Of a stretch of DNA of 64,000 nucleotides, positions 28,609-37,793 are shown piece by piece. The stretch comes from Colwellia sp. (GTDB lineage Bacteria > Pseudomonadota > Gammaproteobacteria > Enterobacterales > Alteromonadaceae): contig JAHDIK010000002.1 in the NCBI GenBank assembly GCA_020630795.1, positions 195,954 through 259,953 of the forward strand, given 5' to 3'. Both the position numbers and the translations under genes were made by a program. Within the stretch, counting starts at the first letter, position 1. Every line of letters begins with the position of its first letter. The notes under the pieces were generated by a model that was given only the letters and a program-made list of their open reading frames with translations, ran no database searches and was not told the DNA's origin.

Positions 28609-31080
28609 ATGCATAATTCTTCAATCAATAATCGTTCGTCTAATCAAGCTGAGTTGTTAACACACGTGCAGCATGGTTTTGTATTAACTAGGCAAGCACA
28701 AGACCGTTACGGACGAATTTGCATTACGTTATGGGTTAAAACCATACATGGTGCTGTAAAGCTAGAAATTAGTGATGAACTTGCTGTTTTTTTTGTAGAA
28801 CATGCTGTTGTAGAAGAAGCGACTGAAATACTCAGTTTAGCGAATATATCTGTTGAACAGATCAAACAACTCCCACTTAAAACGTTTGCTAAAGCGCCTG
28901 TATATGGAATTTATTTCAAAACCATGCGCGACTTTTATGCGGCTAGGGAAAGACTCAAACACCATAATATAAAGTGCTACGAAGATGACTTTAGGCCCGA
29001 TGAACGTTATCTTATGGAACGTTTTATTACTGGAAATTTAAGCTTTTTAGGGCAAGAAAAATCGAATGCATCTTTGCCTACTACTAAAAAATATAGCGAG
29101 TTTACTCAAGTAAAATGCAAGTCACTCGCGTATACAGAAAAAGAAAGCCAAATAGATCTTTCAATGATCTCGATAGATTTAGAGTGTTCAATGAAAGGCG
29201 AGCTGTACTCAATTGGGTTATACAGTAACACGCATCAATGCGTATTTATGATTGGTGAGCCAGAAGACTCTGAGCAAACATATATTCAGTGGGTGGCCTC
29301 TGAAGCTGAATTATTGCATGCGTTTATCCGCTGGATTGAAGAACACGATCCAGACATTATGATTGGTTGGAATGTAATTAATTTTGACTTTAGTTTATTG
29401 CAAAAACGTTGTGATTTACGCGGTGTTAAGTTTTCGATAGGGCGAGATGGAAGCTCACCTTATTGGCGTAAAAATGCAAATAGCGAACAAAAGTTTATTG
29501 AAATACAAGGTAGAGTGGTGCTTGATGGCATCGATTTACTTAAAACTGCCACCTATAACTTTCCGAGTTTTTCTCTTGAAAATGTATCAAACACCTTACT
29601 CAATACAGGGAAAAAAGTTAAAGATGTTGATAATCGTGTAGAAGAAATTACCGACAACTTTAATCATAACAAACAAGCGTTAGCTGAATATAACCTCGAG
29701 GACTGTCGGCTTGTTTGGTTGATATTTGAAAAAACTCAATTGTTAGAATTTGCAATGTTGCGCTCTCAGTTAACTGGGTTAGCGATTGATAGAGTCGGCG
29801 GTTCAGTGGCGGCTTTTACTAATTTATATTTGCCAAAATTACACAGAGCGGGTTATGTAGCACCGAATATGGGTGATGGTTTATCAGGTTTAGTGTCACC
29901 TGGTGGCTATGTAATGGATTCTATTCCTGGATTGTACGACAACGTATTAGTGCTCGATTATAAAAGCCTATACCCTAGTATTATTCGAACATTTAATATT
30001 GATCCTATGGGCCTTATTGAAGGTTTGTTTGATCATCAAGAAAATGAAAATAATCCGATTGAAGGGTTTGACGGCGCTTATTTCTCTCGAAATAAACATT
30101 TTTTACCTGATATTATCCGTTCGTTATGGTCTGAGCGAGACAAAGCTAAAGTAGAGAAAAACGCAGCGCTGTCTCAGGCGATAAAAATTATAATGAACTC
30201 TTTTTACGGAATTTTAGGTTCGACAGGTTGCCGATTTTTTGATCCTCGATTGTCGGGCTCTATTACCAAGCGTAGTCATCAATTATTAAAAGTAACCAAA
30301 GAGTGGATTGAAGAGCAAGGGTACGCTGTTATATACGGCGATACCGACTCTATATTTGTTCATATTGGTAAAGATAATACGCAAGAAGAGAGTAAAGCGC
30401 TCGGTATTGAGCTTCAAAACTTAATTAACCAAAAAATGGACGCACTGTTGCTAGCCAATTACGGTGTGGAAAGTGAGTTAGAAATAGAGTTTGAAACGCA
30501 TTTTACTAAATTTTTGATGCCAACCATTCGCGGGCTAGATGTAGGAACTAAAAAGCGATACGCGGGTATGATCGTGAGTAAAAATAAAGACACCCAGCAG
30601 TTAGAACAAAACATGGTATTTAAGGGGCTTGAAACTGTTCGTACTGATTGGACAGATCTCGCTAAAGAGTTTCAACAAGCTCTTTACCAAAAGGTATTTA
30701 ACGACGAACCGACAGCAGAGTATATAAAAGATATTGTTGAACGAACGCTTGCCGGCGAATTTGACAACAAGCTAATTTATCGAAAACGTATTAGGCGAAA
30801 ACTCAGCGAATACGTAAAGAATATTCCTCCTCATATTAAAGCGGCGCGGTTAGCTGATTTGCTAAATAAAGAACAAGGTAAGCCGTTACGTTATCAACAC
30901 AAAGGTTGGATAGAATATTACATTACGTTGAACGGCCCACAAGCGAAAGAACATTTATCTGCGCCACTTGATTACCAGTTTTATATCGACCGACAACTTG
31001 AAGCGGTTGCCGATGCGATTTTACCTTTTGTTGGTAGCAGTTTTATTGAAGTAACTGACAAACAAATGGGCTTGTTTTAA
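28609..31080 (+). CDS. polB: DNA polymerase II (family B)
   Basis: SOS-inducible repair polymerase with 3'-5' proofreading. It has 823 residues, against 783 in E. coli. The exonuclease I residues are D190 and E192 in SIDLECS. The polymerase motifs are DYKSLYPSIIRTFNIDP, KIIMNSFYGILGSTGCRF and YGDTDS (576-581, with metal-binding D578 and D580). The C terminus ends in KQMGLF, a sliding-clamp binding motif like the QLGLF of E. coli Pol II. The extra length is mostly at the N terminus and in short loops. It is convergent with the TRAP permease gene, only 25 bases away. Confidence 0.97.
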   Translation: MHNSSINNRSSNQAELLTHVQHGFVLTRQAQDRYGRICITLWVKTIHGAVKLEISDELAVFFVEHAVVEEATEILSLANISVEQIKQLPLKTFAKAPVYGIYFKTMRDFYAARERLKHHNIKCYEDDFRPDERYLMERFITGNLSFLGQEKSNASLPTTKKYSEFTQVKCKSLAYTEKESQIDLSMISIDLECSMKGELYSIGLYSNTHQCVFMIGEPEDSEQTYIQWVASEAELLHAFIRWIEEHDPDIMIGWNVINFDFSLLQKRCDLRGVKFSIGRDGSSPYWRKNANSEQKFIEIQGRVVLDGIDLLKTATYNFPSFSLENVSNTLLNTGKKVKDVDNRVEEITDNFNHNKQALAEYNLEDCRLVWLIFEKTQLLEFAMLRSQLTGLAIDRVGGSVAAFTNLYLPKLHRAGYVAPNMGDGLSGLVSPGGYVMDSIPGLYDNVLVLDYKSLYPSIIRTFNIDPMGLIEGLFDHQENENNPIEGFDGAYFSRNKHFLPDIIRSLWSERDKAKVEKNAALSQAIKIIMNSFYGILGSTGCRFFDPRLSGSITKRSHQLLKVTKEWIEEQGYAVIYGDTDSIFVHIGKDNTQEESKALGIELQNLINQKMDALLLANYGVESELEIEFETHFTKFLMPTIRGLDVGTKKRYAGMIVSKNKDTQQLEQNMVFKGLETVRTDWTDLAKEFQQALYQKVFNDEPTAEYIKDIVERTLAGEFDNKLIYRKRIRRKLSEYVKNIPPHIKAARLADLLNKEQGKPLRYQHKGWIEYYITLNGPQAKEHLSAPLDYQFYIDRQLEAVADAILPFVGSSFIEVTDKQMGLF

Positions 31081-31105
31081 TTCTGTTAACCTTATCTAAA
31101 ATCAA

Positions 31106-32386
31106 TTAGCGATATAGTAACGTAGGTAACCACATCGATAGTTCAGGAATAAAGGTAACCAGTATTAATACAATAACAAGTGGAATTAAAAACGGTATGG
31201 TTGCTTGAGCACATTCCTCAAACGGGACTTTTGTTACGCGCGATAATATATAAAGCACCATACCAACGGGCGGCGTTAATAAGCCTATCATTAGATTTAA
31301 CACCATAACAACGCCAAAATGTACAGGATCTATTCCTAAACTAACGGCTATTGGTAGCAGTACTGGCGTTAAGATGGTAATCGCGGCAATGGTTTCCATA
31401 AAACAACCCACCACAAACAATATAAAGGTAATCATTAATAAAATGAGTGCTTTATTGTCGGTAACCGTTAGCATCCATGTTGTGAAATTTTCCGTTACAT
31501 GTTGGCTGGTAAGTACCCACGAAAAAATAGACGCTCCAGCGATAATCAACAAAATTATACTGGTGGTTTCTATGGTTTCCATACTCACTTTTATGAGCTT
31601 TTTGAACGTAAGCGTTCGGTAAATAACAGCACCAAGTACTAGCGCATATACTGTTGCCGCAATAGCTGCTTCAGTTGCGGTAAAAATACCAAACAAAATA
31701 CCACCGATAATAATAATTGGTGTCATTAGCGACAAGAATGCCGACTTAAATGTTGTAGCAACATGAGGAACGCTAAAGCCAGCTTCTTTTGGATAATTAC
31801 GTTTTTTGGCGTAGTAGGCAACCATTACCATTAATGAAATAGCCATAAGTAAGCCGGGAATAAAGCCCGCAGCAAATAGCTGCCCGATAGAAGCAGACGC
31901 CATTACACCGTATATGATCATAGGTAAACTTGGTGGAATAATCGGTCCAATCGTTGATGATGCTGCAGTTACACCTACTGAAAACCCAGCGTCGTAACCT
32001 TTGTTTCTCATGGCTTTTACTTCAATGGCTCCTAACCCGCCAGCATCAGCAACAGCCGCGCCAGACATACCAGCAAACATAATAGAGGCACTAATGTTCA
32101 CATGACCTAATCCACCGCGCATCCAACCGACTAATGCATTTGCAAATTCAAAAATTCGGGTAGTGATACCTGATGAATTCATTAAAGCACCGGCAAGTAC
32201 AAAAAATGGAATAGATAGTAATGGAAAGCTATCCATTCCTCCTACCATTCTATGTAGTACAACAAGCTCAGGAACTTGTCCGTCGAACATTATGGCTAAT
32301 AAAGAAGCGCCAATAAGGGCAAACGCAACAGGAAAGCCCAATACAAGCATAATAAAAAGTGAGACGAGTAATACTGTGATAACCAT
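31106..32386 (-). CDS. dctM: TRAP transporter large membrane subunit (DctM type)
   Basis: Inner-membrane subunit of 426 residues with about 12 hydrophobic segments. It carries family signatures such as FPLLSIPFFVLAGALMNSSG, GMSGAAVADAGGLGAIEVK, TAASSTIGPIIPPSLPMIIYG and LMIGLLTPPVGMVLYILS. With DctQ and DctP it forms a Na+-driven importer, usually for carboxylates. It is the third gene of the dctP-dctQ-dctM operon, nine bases after dctQ. The symbol denotes the family; the substrate is not known to be C4-dicarboxylate. Confidence 0.93.
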   Translation of the reverse strand: MVITVLLVSLFIMLVLGFPVAFALIGASLLAIMFDGQVPELVVLHRMVGGMDSFPLLSIPFFVLAGALMNSSGITTRIFEFANALVGWMRGGLGHVNISASIMFAGMSGAAVADAGGLGAIEVKAMRNKGYDAGFSVGVTAASSTIGPIIPPSLPMIIYGVMASASIGQLFAAGFIPGLLMAISLMVMVAYYAKKRNYPKEAGFSVPHVATTFKSAFLSLMTPIIIIGGILFGIFTATEAAIAATVYALVLGAVIYRTLTFKKLIKVSMETIETTSIILLIIAGASIFSWVLTSQHVTENFTTWMLTVTDNKALILLMITFILFVVGCFMETIAAITILTPVLLPIAVSLGIDPVHFGVVMVLNLMIGLLTPPVGMVLYILSRVTKVPFEECAQATIPFLIPLVIVLILVTFIPELSMWLPTLLYR

Positions 32387-32395
32387 TGCTTTTCC

Positions 32396-32971
32396 TTAAT
32401 CGCAAGACGTAAATACGTCGTCAGGGTTAACCGGAGTTGAGCTTCGTAATACCTGAATAAAATATTGTAAGCTTCTAAAAACGAGAATAAGTAAGCTACC
32501 GAAAATTAAGCCATACAAAACACTGACTGAAATCGGCAATGACGCCATTTTATGTATTGAAATTAATGGAATAATTTGCCATGCAAAAAACGCTAACAAA
32601 GCAAAAAATACGACGTTACATAAGGCTACAAACACATAAATATTGTGTGATAATTTTTGGGGTAACCAGCGATGAAATAGGGAAACGAATATATGAGTAT
32701 TGTTTCTAACGCCTATACAGCTGCCGATAAAACCTAAACATACTAATTGATATCGTGCGATTTCTTCGGTCCACCCTAGTGGAGAATCGAACACATATCG
32801 GCTAATAAACTGAGAAAAAACGGTTAACGCAAGTAACCAAAATAGAATAAATGCCAACCAGTCTTCCGCGCGATAGTTAGAAAATGAAAACGGTTCATCT
32901 TCTGCATCAAAGTCGTGAAACGATGTTTGATTCTCTGTGTTTGAATTACTTAATGTTTTGGAGTCGGTCAT
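32396..32971 (-). CDS. dctQ: TRAP transporter small membrane subunit (DctQ type)
   Basis: A 191-residue subunit with four membrane helices (about residues 32-50, 68-88, 102-125 and 140-165). The signature DSPLGWTEEIARYQLVCLGFIG, placed before the second helix, is typical of DctQ. The N-terminal 30 residues are acidic and hydrophilic. The start codon overlaps the last 26 bases of the dctP gene, indicating coupled translation and fixed stoichiometry. Confidence 0.9.
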   Translation of the reverse strand: MTDSKTLSNSNTENQTSFHDFDAEDEPFSFSNYRAEDWLAFILFWLLALTVFSQFISRYVFDSPLGWTEEIARYQLVCLGFIGSCIGVRNNTHIFVSLFHRWLPQKLSHNIYVFVALCNVVFFALLAFFAWQIIPLISIHKMASLPISVSVLYGLIFGSLLILVFRSLQYFIQVLRSSTPVNPDDVFTSCD

Positions 32972-33974
32972 ACAACTCTGCTCCTAGAGATTGTTTTATG
33001 TTTTTATGTGAGGGGAGAACCTTCGTTCTGAATTTGTTTCTGTCTACCGTGATAACTTGAACGCCTTGTTGTTTAAACCAATCAATTAGCGCTAATTCTG
33101 CTTGCCTTGTATCTTCTGAAACAAAAGCAGCGGCTTGAGCAAATGTGTCTTCAAATATTTTTTTATCTTCAGGACTGAGTGACTCCCACAAACGATCGCT
33201 TGCAACGGTAAGTACAGAGCCCTGTAGGTGACCTGTTAAGCTAATATAATTTTGAACTTCATAGAATTTTTTAGCTTTAATGGTAGGGAGTGGATTTTCT
33301 TGTGCATCGACTACACCTTGTTGAAGAGCTAAGTAAACTTCAGAAAAGGCAATAGGGCTTGGGTTTGCATCAACAGCCAACGGAAACATCTTATAGATTG
33401 AAGCGTTGGGCACTCTAAGTTTTAAGCCGCTCATGTCTGACGGTGTATTAATAGGGATGTTTGAAGTTACATGACGTTGACCGTAGTAGTTGTTACCAAC
33501 AATTTGATTACCGTTAGACGCTTTTTTATATCCCTGTTTGAGCTCTTTAAACAGTGAACTCGTATTAAATTTTTGCCAGTGTTTATAGTCTCTAAATATA
33601 TAAGGGAGTTCAGTTAACGCCATCGGAGGAAAGTTTTGCGCGGCAAAGCTAGTACCTGTATAAATAATATCTGTAGTACCTAGGCTTAAACTTTGATTTA
33701 ACTCGGCCTCTTTACCCATAATTGATACAGGAAATACGTCAATGACGTAACGGCCATTAGTTTTTTTATTAATTTCTTCAGCTGCCCATAATGACCATTT
33801 ATGTAGAGGTTCAGAAAGTTCGTATACATGAGCCCATGTTAAACGCTTAACGTTATTGGCCGCTAAAGCGTTAGATGAATAAAAGCTCAATATCAGAACC
33901 ACTAATAAAAAATAATTAAAAACAGTTTTTTTGACACAATTAGTTACAGATGATCGAAAAGGCATAGTGACCAT
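32946..33974 (-). CDS. dctP: TRAP transporter substrate-binding protein (DctP type)
   Basis: A 342-residue periplasmic binding protein. The signal peptide covers about residues 1-38 (ending ALA), and the start may instead be the Met at position 4. The ligand-anchoring arginine lies in SGLKLRVPNASIY, the usual TRAP position for gripping a carboxylate. IAFSEVYLALQQGVVDAQENP is the next family signature. First gene of its operon, it diverges from the IorA/IorB-like oxidoreductase with 148 bases between. The ligand may therefore be a substrate or product of that enzyme, but this is inference. Confidence 0.92.
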   Translation of the reverse strand: MVTMPFRSSVTNCVKKTVFNYFLLVVLILSFYSSNALAANNVKRLTWAHVYELSEPLHKWSLWAAEEINKKTNGRYVIDVFPVSIMGKEAELNQSLSLGTTDIIYTGTSFAAQNFPPMALTELPYIFRDYKHWQKFNTSSLFKELKQGYKKASNGNQIVGNNYYGQRHVTSNIPINTPSDMSGLKLRVPNASIYKMFPLAVDANPSPIAFSEVYLALQQGVVDAQENPLPTIKAKKFYEVQNYISLTGHLQGSVLTVASDRLWESLSPEDKKIFEDTFAQAAAFVSEDTRQAELALIDWFKQQGVQVITVDRNKFRTKVLPSHKNIKQSLGAELYDRLQNIK

Positions 33975-34032
33975 TAATGGTATTTTGTTATTATCGTTGA
34001 CTATAATATATGTATGATGTATTCATATGTCA

Positions 34033-34044
34033 ATTGTTAACAAT
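34033..34044. promoter_or_regulatory. Palindrome in the TRAP / oxidoreductase divergent promoter
   Basis: ATTGTTAACAAT is a perfect 12-base palindrome, 89 bases before the IorA-like start. It lies close to a wider dyad (TTGAC at 33997-34001 and GTCAA at 34029-34033) and a perfect TATAAT at 34002-34007. It looks like an operator for an unlinked regulator controlling both directions. No regulator gene is adjacent. Confidence 0.4.
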
Positions 34045-34122
34045 GTTTGGTGTTGATTTTGTTATACGGCAACTACAATGCAATGGATGAATTAGCTCGG
34101 TTAAAAAGGTAAATAAATTATT

Positions 34123-34596
34123 ATGATAAAACTTAATGTTAATAATGAAATGCACGAAGTAGATGCGCCCGACGATATGCCTATTTTATGGGTTTTGCGC
34201 GACTTACTTAATCGAAAAGGAACAAAGTTTGGTTGCGGTATAGGGCAATGCGGTGCTTGTACAGTTCACGTTAATGGGCAACCGGTTCGTTCATGTATTA
34301 CGCCCGTTGGCATTGCGAAGAATGCTAAAATAGCCACAATTGAGGGGGTTGATCCAAAAGGAGAACACCCGATTCAAATTGCTTGGAAAGACAACAACGT
34401 ACCTCAATGTGGTTACTGTCAGTCAGGCCAAATTATGAGTGCACTAACATTACTTGAAAATAACACTAATCCGAGTGATGAAGACATTAACAATCATATG
34501 TCGGGTAATATTTGTCGTTGTGGAACGTACCCTAGAATTAAAAAAGCAATAAAAGATGCGGCGGTTGCCATGGCCAATAACGCGGGAGATAAATAA
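34123..34596 (+). CDS. (2Fe-2S) subunit of molybdenum hydroxylase, IorA-like
   Basis: A 157-residue electron-transfer subunit of the xanthine oxidase family. The plant-type cluster cysteines are C38, C43, C46 and C58 in GCGIGQCGACTVHVNGQ and the following RSC. The second cluster uses CGYCQSG and CRCGTYPRI. The size is that of stand-alone small subunits such as isoquinoline 1-oxidoreductase IorA. It overlaps the start of the large subunit by one base (TAATG). It has no signal peptide, so it is probably carried across the membrane with its Tat-targeted partner. Confidence 0.93.
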   Translation: MIKLNVNNEMHEVDAPDDMPILWVLRDLLNRKGTKFGCGIGQCGACTVHVNGQPVRSCITPVGIAKNAKIATIEGVDPKGEHPIQIAWKDNNVPQCGYCQSGQIMSALTLLENNTNPSDEDINNHMSGNICRCGTYPRIKKAIKDAAVAMANNAGDK

Positions 34597-36854
34597 TGAA
34601 TACATCTAAATTATCTCGTCGAGAATTTTTATCTTATGCAGGTATTGCAGGCAGCGGGCTTTTACTTGGGTGTAGCTCGTTAACCTCATCAAAGTCTCCG
34701 TTACCTAAGTTTATTGAACCAGTAGATAACGATCCACAACGTTTAAACATATTTGTAGCGATTAAACCTGACAATACGGTTGAAATTGTCAGTCATCGAG
34801 TAGAAATGGGGCAGGGGTCTAAAACAGGGATCCCACAAATTATTGCTGATGAATTGGAAGCCGATTGGAACCAAGTAAATGTTATACAAGGACTTGGAGA
34901 TAAACGTTACGGCAACCAAAATACCGATGGCTCTACGAGTATCCGCAAGTTTTACGATAAGTTACGTGAAATTGGTGCGTCTGCCCGTACAATGTTAGAG
35001 CAAGCAGCAGCAGATTATTGGAAGGTACCTGTTGAACAGGTATATGCAAAAAATAATCGAGTTATTAATAAAAATACTGATAAATCGGTTACGTTTGGTG
35101 ATTTAGCTGAGTTAGCAAGCAAACAAGCGCTTCCTGATGTTAAAACATTACGCTACAAGTCGCCAAAAGACTTTAACTATATTGGTAAGCCAGTGCCTGT
35201 TGTAGATTTACACGACATGGTTACAGGTAATACAACATTCGGTATCGATGTAGACCTTCCTAACATGCTAGTAGCTTCTATCGAACGTTGCCCTGTTATT
35301 CACGGTCAAGTTAAGTCGTTTGATGCCAGCGCTGCTTTAAAAGTGCCGGGGGTGGTTGATGTTATTCAAATGCCTGCTACGCCCGAAACGGTTTTGTTTT
35401 TCCCTCTAGCAGGAGTTGCTGTGCTTGCAACGAATACTTGGGCTGCAATGCAAGGCCGTAAAGCGTTATCTATAGAGTGGGATTTGGGCGAGAACCAATC
35501 ATACGACTCTGATGAAGCGTTTAAAGCAATGCATAAAACACTGGAAAAATCGCCAGAAGTCGTTGGTAAAAAAGGTGATATTAGTAAAGGTTTTAACGCG
35601 GCTAAAAAAGTAATTGAAGCTGAGTATAAAGTACCTTATTTAGCTCATGCGCCAATGGAACCACCTATGGCTACAGCTTGGTTTCATGATGATATTTGTG
35701 AAATATGGGCATGTGTGCAAAACCCACAAGCCGTGATGGAACACGCAGAAAAAATGACGAAACTGCCGAAAGAAACGTTCAAAGTACAGCCTACGTTGCT
35801 TGGTGGAGGTTTCGGACGTAAGTCTAAAACTGATTTTACGAACGAAGCTATATTTTTGGCAGATAAAACTAAAAAGCCTGTAAAAGTGGTTTGGAGTAGG
35901 GAAGACGACATTCAACTAGGTTATTTTCATGCTGGCGCTGTGCAAACCATGAAAGCTGGTTTAGACGACAAAGGTAAAATAACCACATGGCATCAAAAAA
36001 CAGCGTATCCAAGTATTGGTTCTACGTTTAATCATCAAGCTAATAGCCCCGCAGGATTTGAGTTAGGCTTAGGTTTTGCAGATTTGGCCTATGATTTTGA
36101 TAATGTGTTGATGGAGAAAGGACAAGCAAAAGCACCTGTACGCATTGGTTGGATGCGATCTGTGTGTAATATTCAACAGTCATTCGCATTAAATAGCTTT
36201 TTAGATGAAGCAGCTCACGAAGCAAACATAACCACGGAAAACATGATTTTAAATTCGTTAGGTGAAAACCGAAACGTTAACCATGAGCAAGTATATGGTT
36301 TTAAATTTAATAATTATGGAGAAAAGCTTAAACGCCACCCGTATTCTACCGAGCGTTATAAAAATGTGTTAACTGCGCTTACAGCTAAAACACCTATTAA
36401 TGAAAAACTGCCGAAAGGACAAGGCTGGGGGATTGCTGTGCATCGCAGCTTTGTGAGTTATGTTTCAGTCGCGACTAAGGTTGAAGTTAAAGATGGTCAC
36501 TTAACCATTAAAGAAGTACATTGCGCGATAGATTGTGGCTTAGGAGTCAACCCCGATAGAATTAAGTCTCAAATGGAAGGGGCGATGTTATTTGGTCTGT
36601 CTTTAGCACTTATGGGCAAAATAGATATTAAATCTGGCAAAGTAGTTCAGTCTAACTTTCATGATTATCCAGTGGTTCGTATGAACCAAGCTCCAGAAAT
36701 TGTTGTTCATTTAGTTAACGAAACAGAAAATGCTCCGGGTGGAGTAGGTGAGCCGGGTGTTCCTCCGGTAGCGCCGAGTATCGCTAATGCTATTTTTGCA
36801 GCAACAGGTAAACGTTATAGAGAATTGCCGCTCAATCAGTATTTATCTGTGTAG
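34596..36854 (+). CDS. Molybdopterin-binding subunit of aldehyde oxidase / IorB-like dehydrogenase
   Basis: A 752-residue catalytic subunit for hydroxylation or oxidation of an aldehyde or N-heterocycle. It begins with a Tat motif, SRREFL (7-12), followed by a lipobox-like LLLGC with C26, so it is exported folded and may be lipid-anchored facing the periplasm. LLGGGFGRKSKTDF and the C-terminal GGVGEPGVPPVAPSIANA, with the catalytic glutamate in GEPG, are molybdenum-site motifs. No cytochrome subunit or XdhC-type maturation gene follows, so the electron acceptor is unknown. Substrate cannot be assigned; IorB and periplasmic aldehyde oxidases both fit. Confidence 0.9.
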   Translation: MNTSKLSRREFLSYAGIAGSGLLLGCSSLTSSKSPLPKFIEPVDNDPQRLNIFVAIKPDNTVEIVSHRVEMGQGSKTGIPQIIADELEADWNQVNVIQGLGDKRYGNQNTDGSTSIRKFYDKLREIGASARTMLEQAAADYWKVPVEQVYAKNNRVINKNTDKSVTFGDLAELASKQALPDVKTLRYKSPKDFNYIGKPVPVVDLHDMVTGNTTFGIDVDLPNMLVASIERCPVIHGQVKSFDASAALKVPGVVDVIQMPATPETVLFFPLAGVAVLATNTWAAMQGRKALSIEWDLGENQSYDSDEAFKAMHKTLEKSPEVVGKKGDISKGFNAAKKVIEAEYKVPYLAHAPMEPPMATAWFHDDICEIWACVQNPQAVMEHAEKMTKLPKETFKVQPTLLGGGFGRKSKTDFTNEAIFLADKTKKPVKVVWSREDDIQLGYFHAGAVQTMKAGLDDKGKITTWHQKTAYPSIGSTFNHQANSPAGFELGLGFADLAYDFDNVLMEKGQAKAPVRIGWMRSVCNIQQSFALNSFLDEAAHEANITTENMILNSLGENRNVNHEQVYGFKFNNYGEKLKRHPYSTERYKNVLTALTAKTPINEKLPKGQGWGIAVHRSFVSYVSVATKVEVKDGHLTIKEVHCAIDCGLGVNPDRIKSQMEGAMLFGLSLALMGKIDIKSGKVVQSNFHDYPVVRMNQAPEIVVHLVNETENAPGGVGEPGVPPVAPSIANAIFAATGKRYRELPLNQYLSV

Positions 36855-36921
36855 TTTTTTAGGGGTAATGTAGCGCTTAATAGTGGTGCATTTTTAATGC
36901 TCTACTAAGTCATAGACGTTG

Positions 36922-36960
36922 TCGGTTAAAGTCATATTCAATGGTTTTAGCCGACTTTTT
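36922..36960. terminator. Terminator between the oxidoreductase and the TorF-like porin gene
   Basis: GTCGGTTAAA (36922-36931) pairs with TTTTAGCCGAC (36946-36956) through a nearly complete stem including one G-T pair, followed by TTTTTA. It separates convergent genes. Confidence 0.7.
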
Positions 36961-36980
36961 ACGTGAATGCGCTTAATTTT

Positions 36981-37769
36981 TTAAAACGAAATGGTTACAC
37001 CTGCGACAACTCTGTCATTAAATATTTTGATGCCATTTGGATGGCCGTAAACTTTGTGAGATTCGTCAACATTCGTATTGTGATATCTAAGGTCGAAATC
37101 GATATTGTTTAACGAGTACTTAACTCCAGCGTTCCAATGGTTCCACCCTTCAGCACCATCGCCTGATAATGATTGATGCCCGTAAGTGGCAGATACTTTT
37201 GTATTTTCGCCAACGTTATATGTACTGTGGAGAGCATAATTTACTCCATTCCAGCCGTCTACTCCAAACCAATTGCTTAGTGTAGGTGTGACTTCTAGTT
37301 CAACATTGAGACTATCGAATTGTTTATTGAGTTTCATCCAAAGCTCGGTGTAGTTGAGTGAACTGTTGTTTGGATACATGTAATGAAAAACAAATACGTT
37401 ATAGTTAAACGATGTATTGGCTATTTTTCCGTAGTCTCCAATATAAGGCCCTACAACAGAGTCAACTTTGGGAGCAGATGTAAATTTATTTGTAGAAGCA
37501 AATAACCCTATGTACGTATTAGATTTATGCGTCCATGTTGTTGCTAATTGTATAGTAGGCATCGAACCATCATTCGTTTCAGATTCACCTCTAAAAACAT
37601 AATCAGTTGCTAACGTAAGTGTTGTAGCTAAGTTACCATTTAACAAGGTGTTTTTTGTTTCTTCACTAAATGCTGATATTGAGAAACAACACGCGATAAC
37701 AGCGCTTATAGACAAACTCGCGTATGTTTTATGGTGCCTTTTCTCGCTACCTTTGAGTGTTAGTTGCAT
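36981..37769 (-). CDS. TorF-like putative porin
   Basis: A 262-residue exported outer-membrane protein. A signal peptide of about 35 residues (ending AFS) follows a basic N terminus. The mature part has the family signature TLATDYVFRGESETNDG, a series of amphipathic strands, and ends with VVAGVTISF, a terminal aromatic strand recognised by the BAM complex. It is the last gene of an operon with a histidine kinase and a betaine-type binding protein, 24 bases after the kinase. It may be the outer-membrane entry pore for the ligand sensed by that pair, which is inference. Confidence 0.75.
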   Translation of the reverse strand: MQLTLKGSEKRHHKTYASLSISAVIACCFSISAFSEETKNTLLNGNLATTLTLATDYVFRGESETNDGSMPTIQLATTWTHKSNTYIGLFASTNKFTSAPKVDSVVGPYIGDYGKIANTSFNYNVFVFHYMYPNNSSLNYTELWMKLNKQFDSLNVELEVTPTLSNWFGVDGWNGVNYALHSTYNVGENTKVSATYGHQSLSGDGAEGWNHWNAGVKYSLNNIDFDLRYHNTNVDESHKVYGHPNGIKIFNDRVVAGVTISF

Positions 37770-37793
37770 TGCAATACCCTTTGTCGATATTGG

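Noticed and set aside
33997..34009. The 13-mer TTGACTATAATAT, shared with 45518-45530
   Set aside because: The shared part is mostly a -10-like TATAAT joined to TTGAC; both copies lack the right half of the RutR-like dyad, so a common promoter-like sequence is the simpler explanation.
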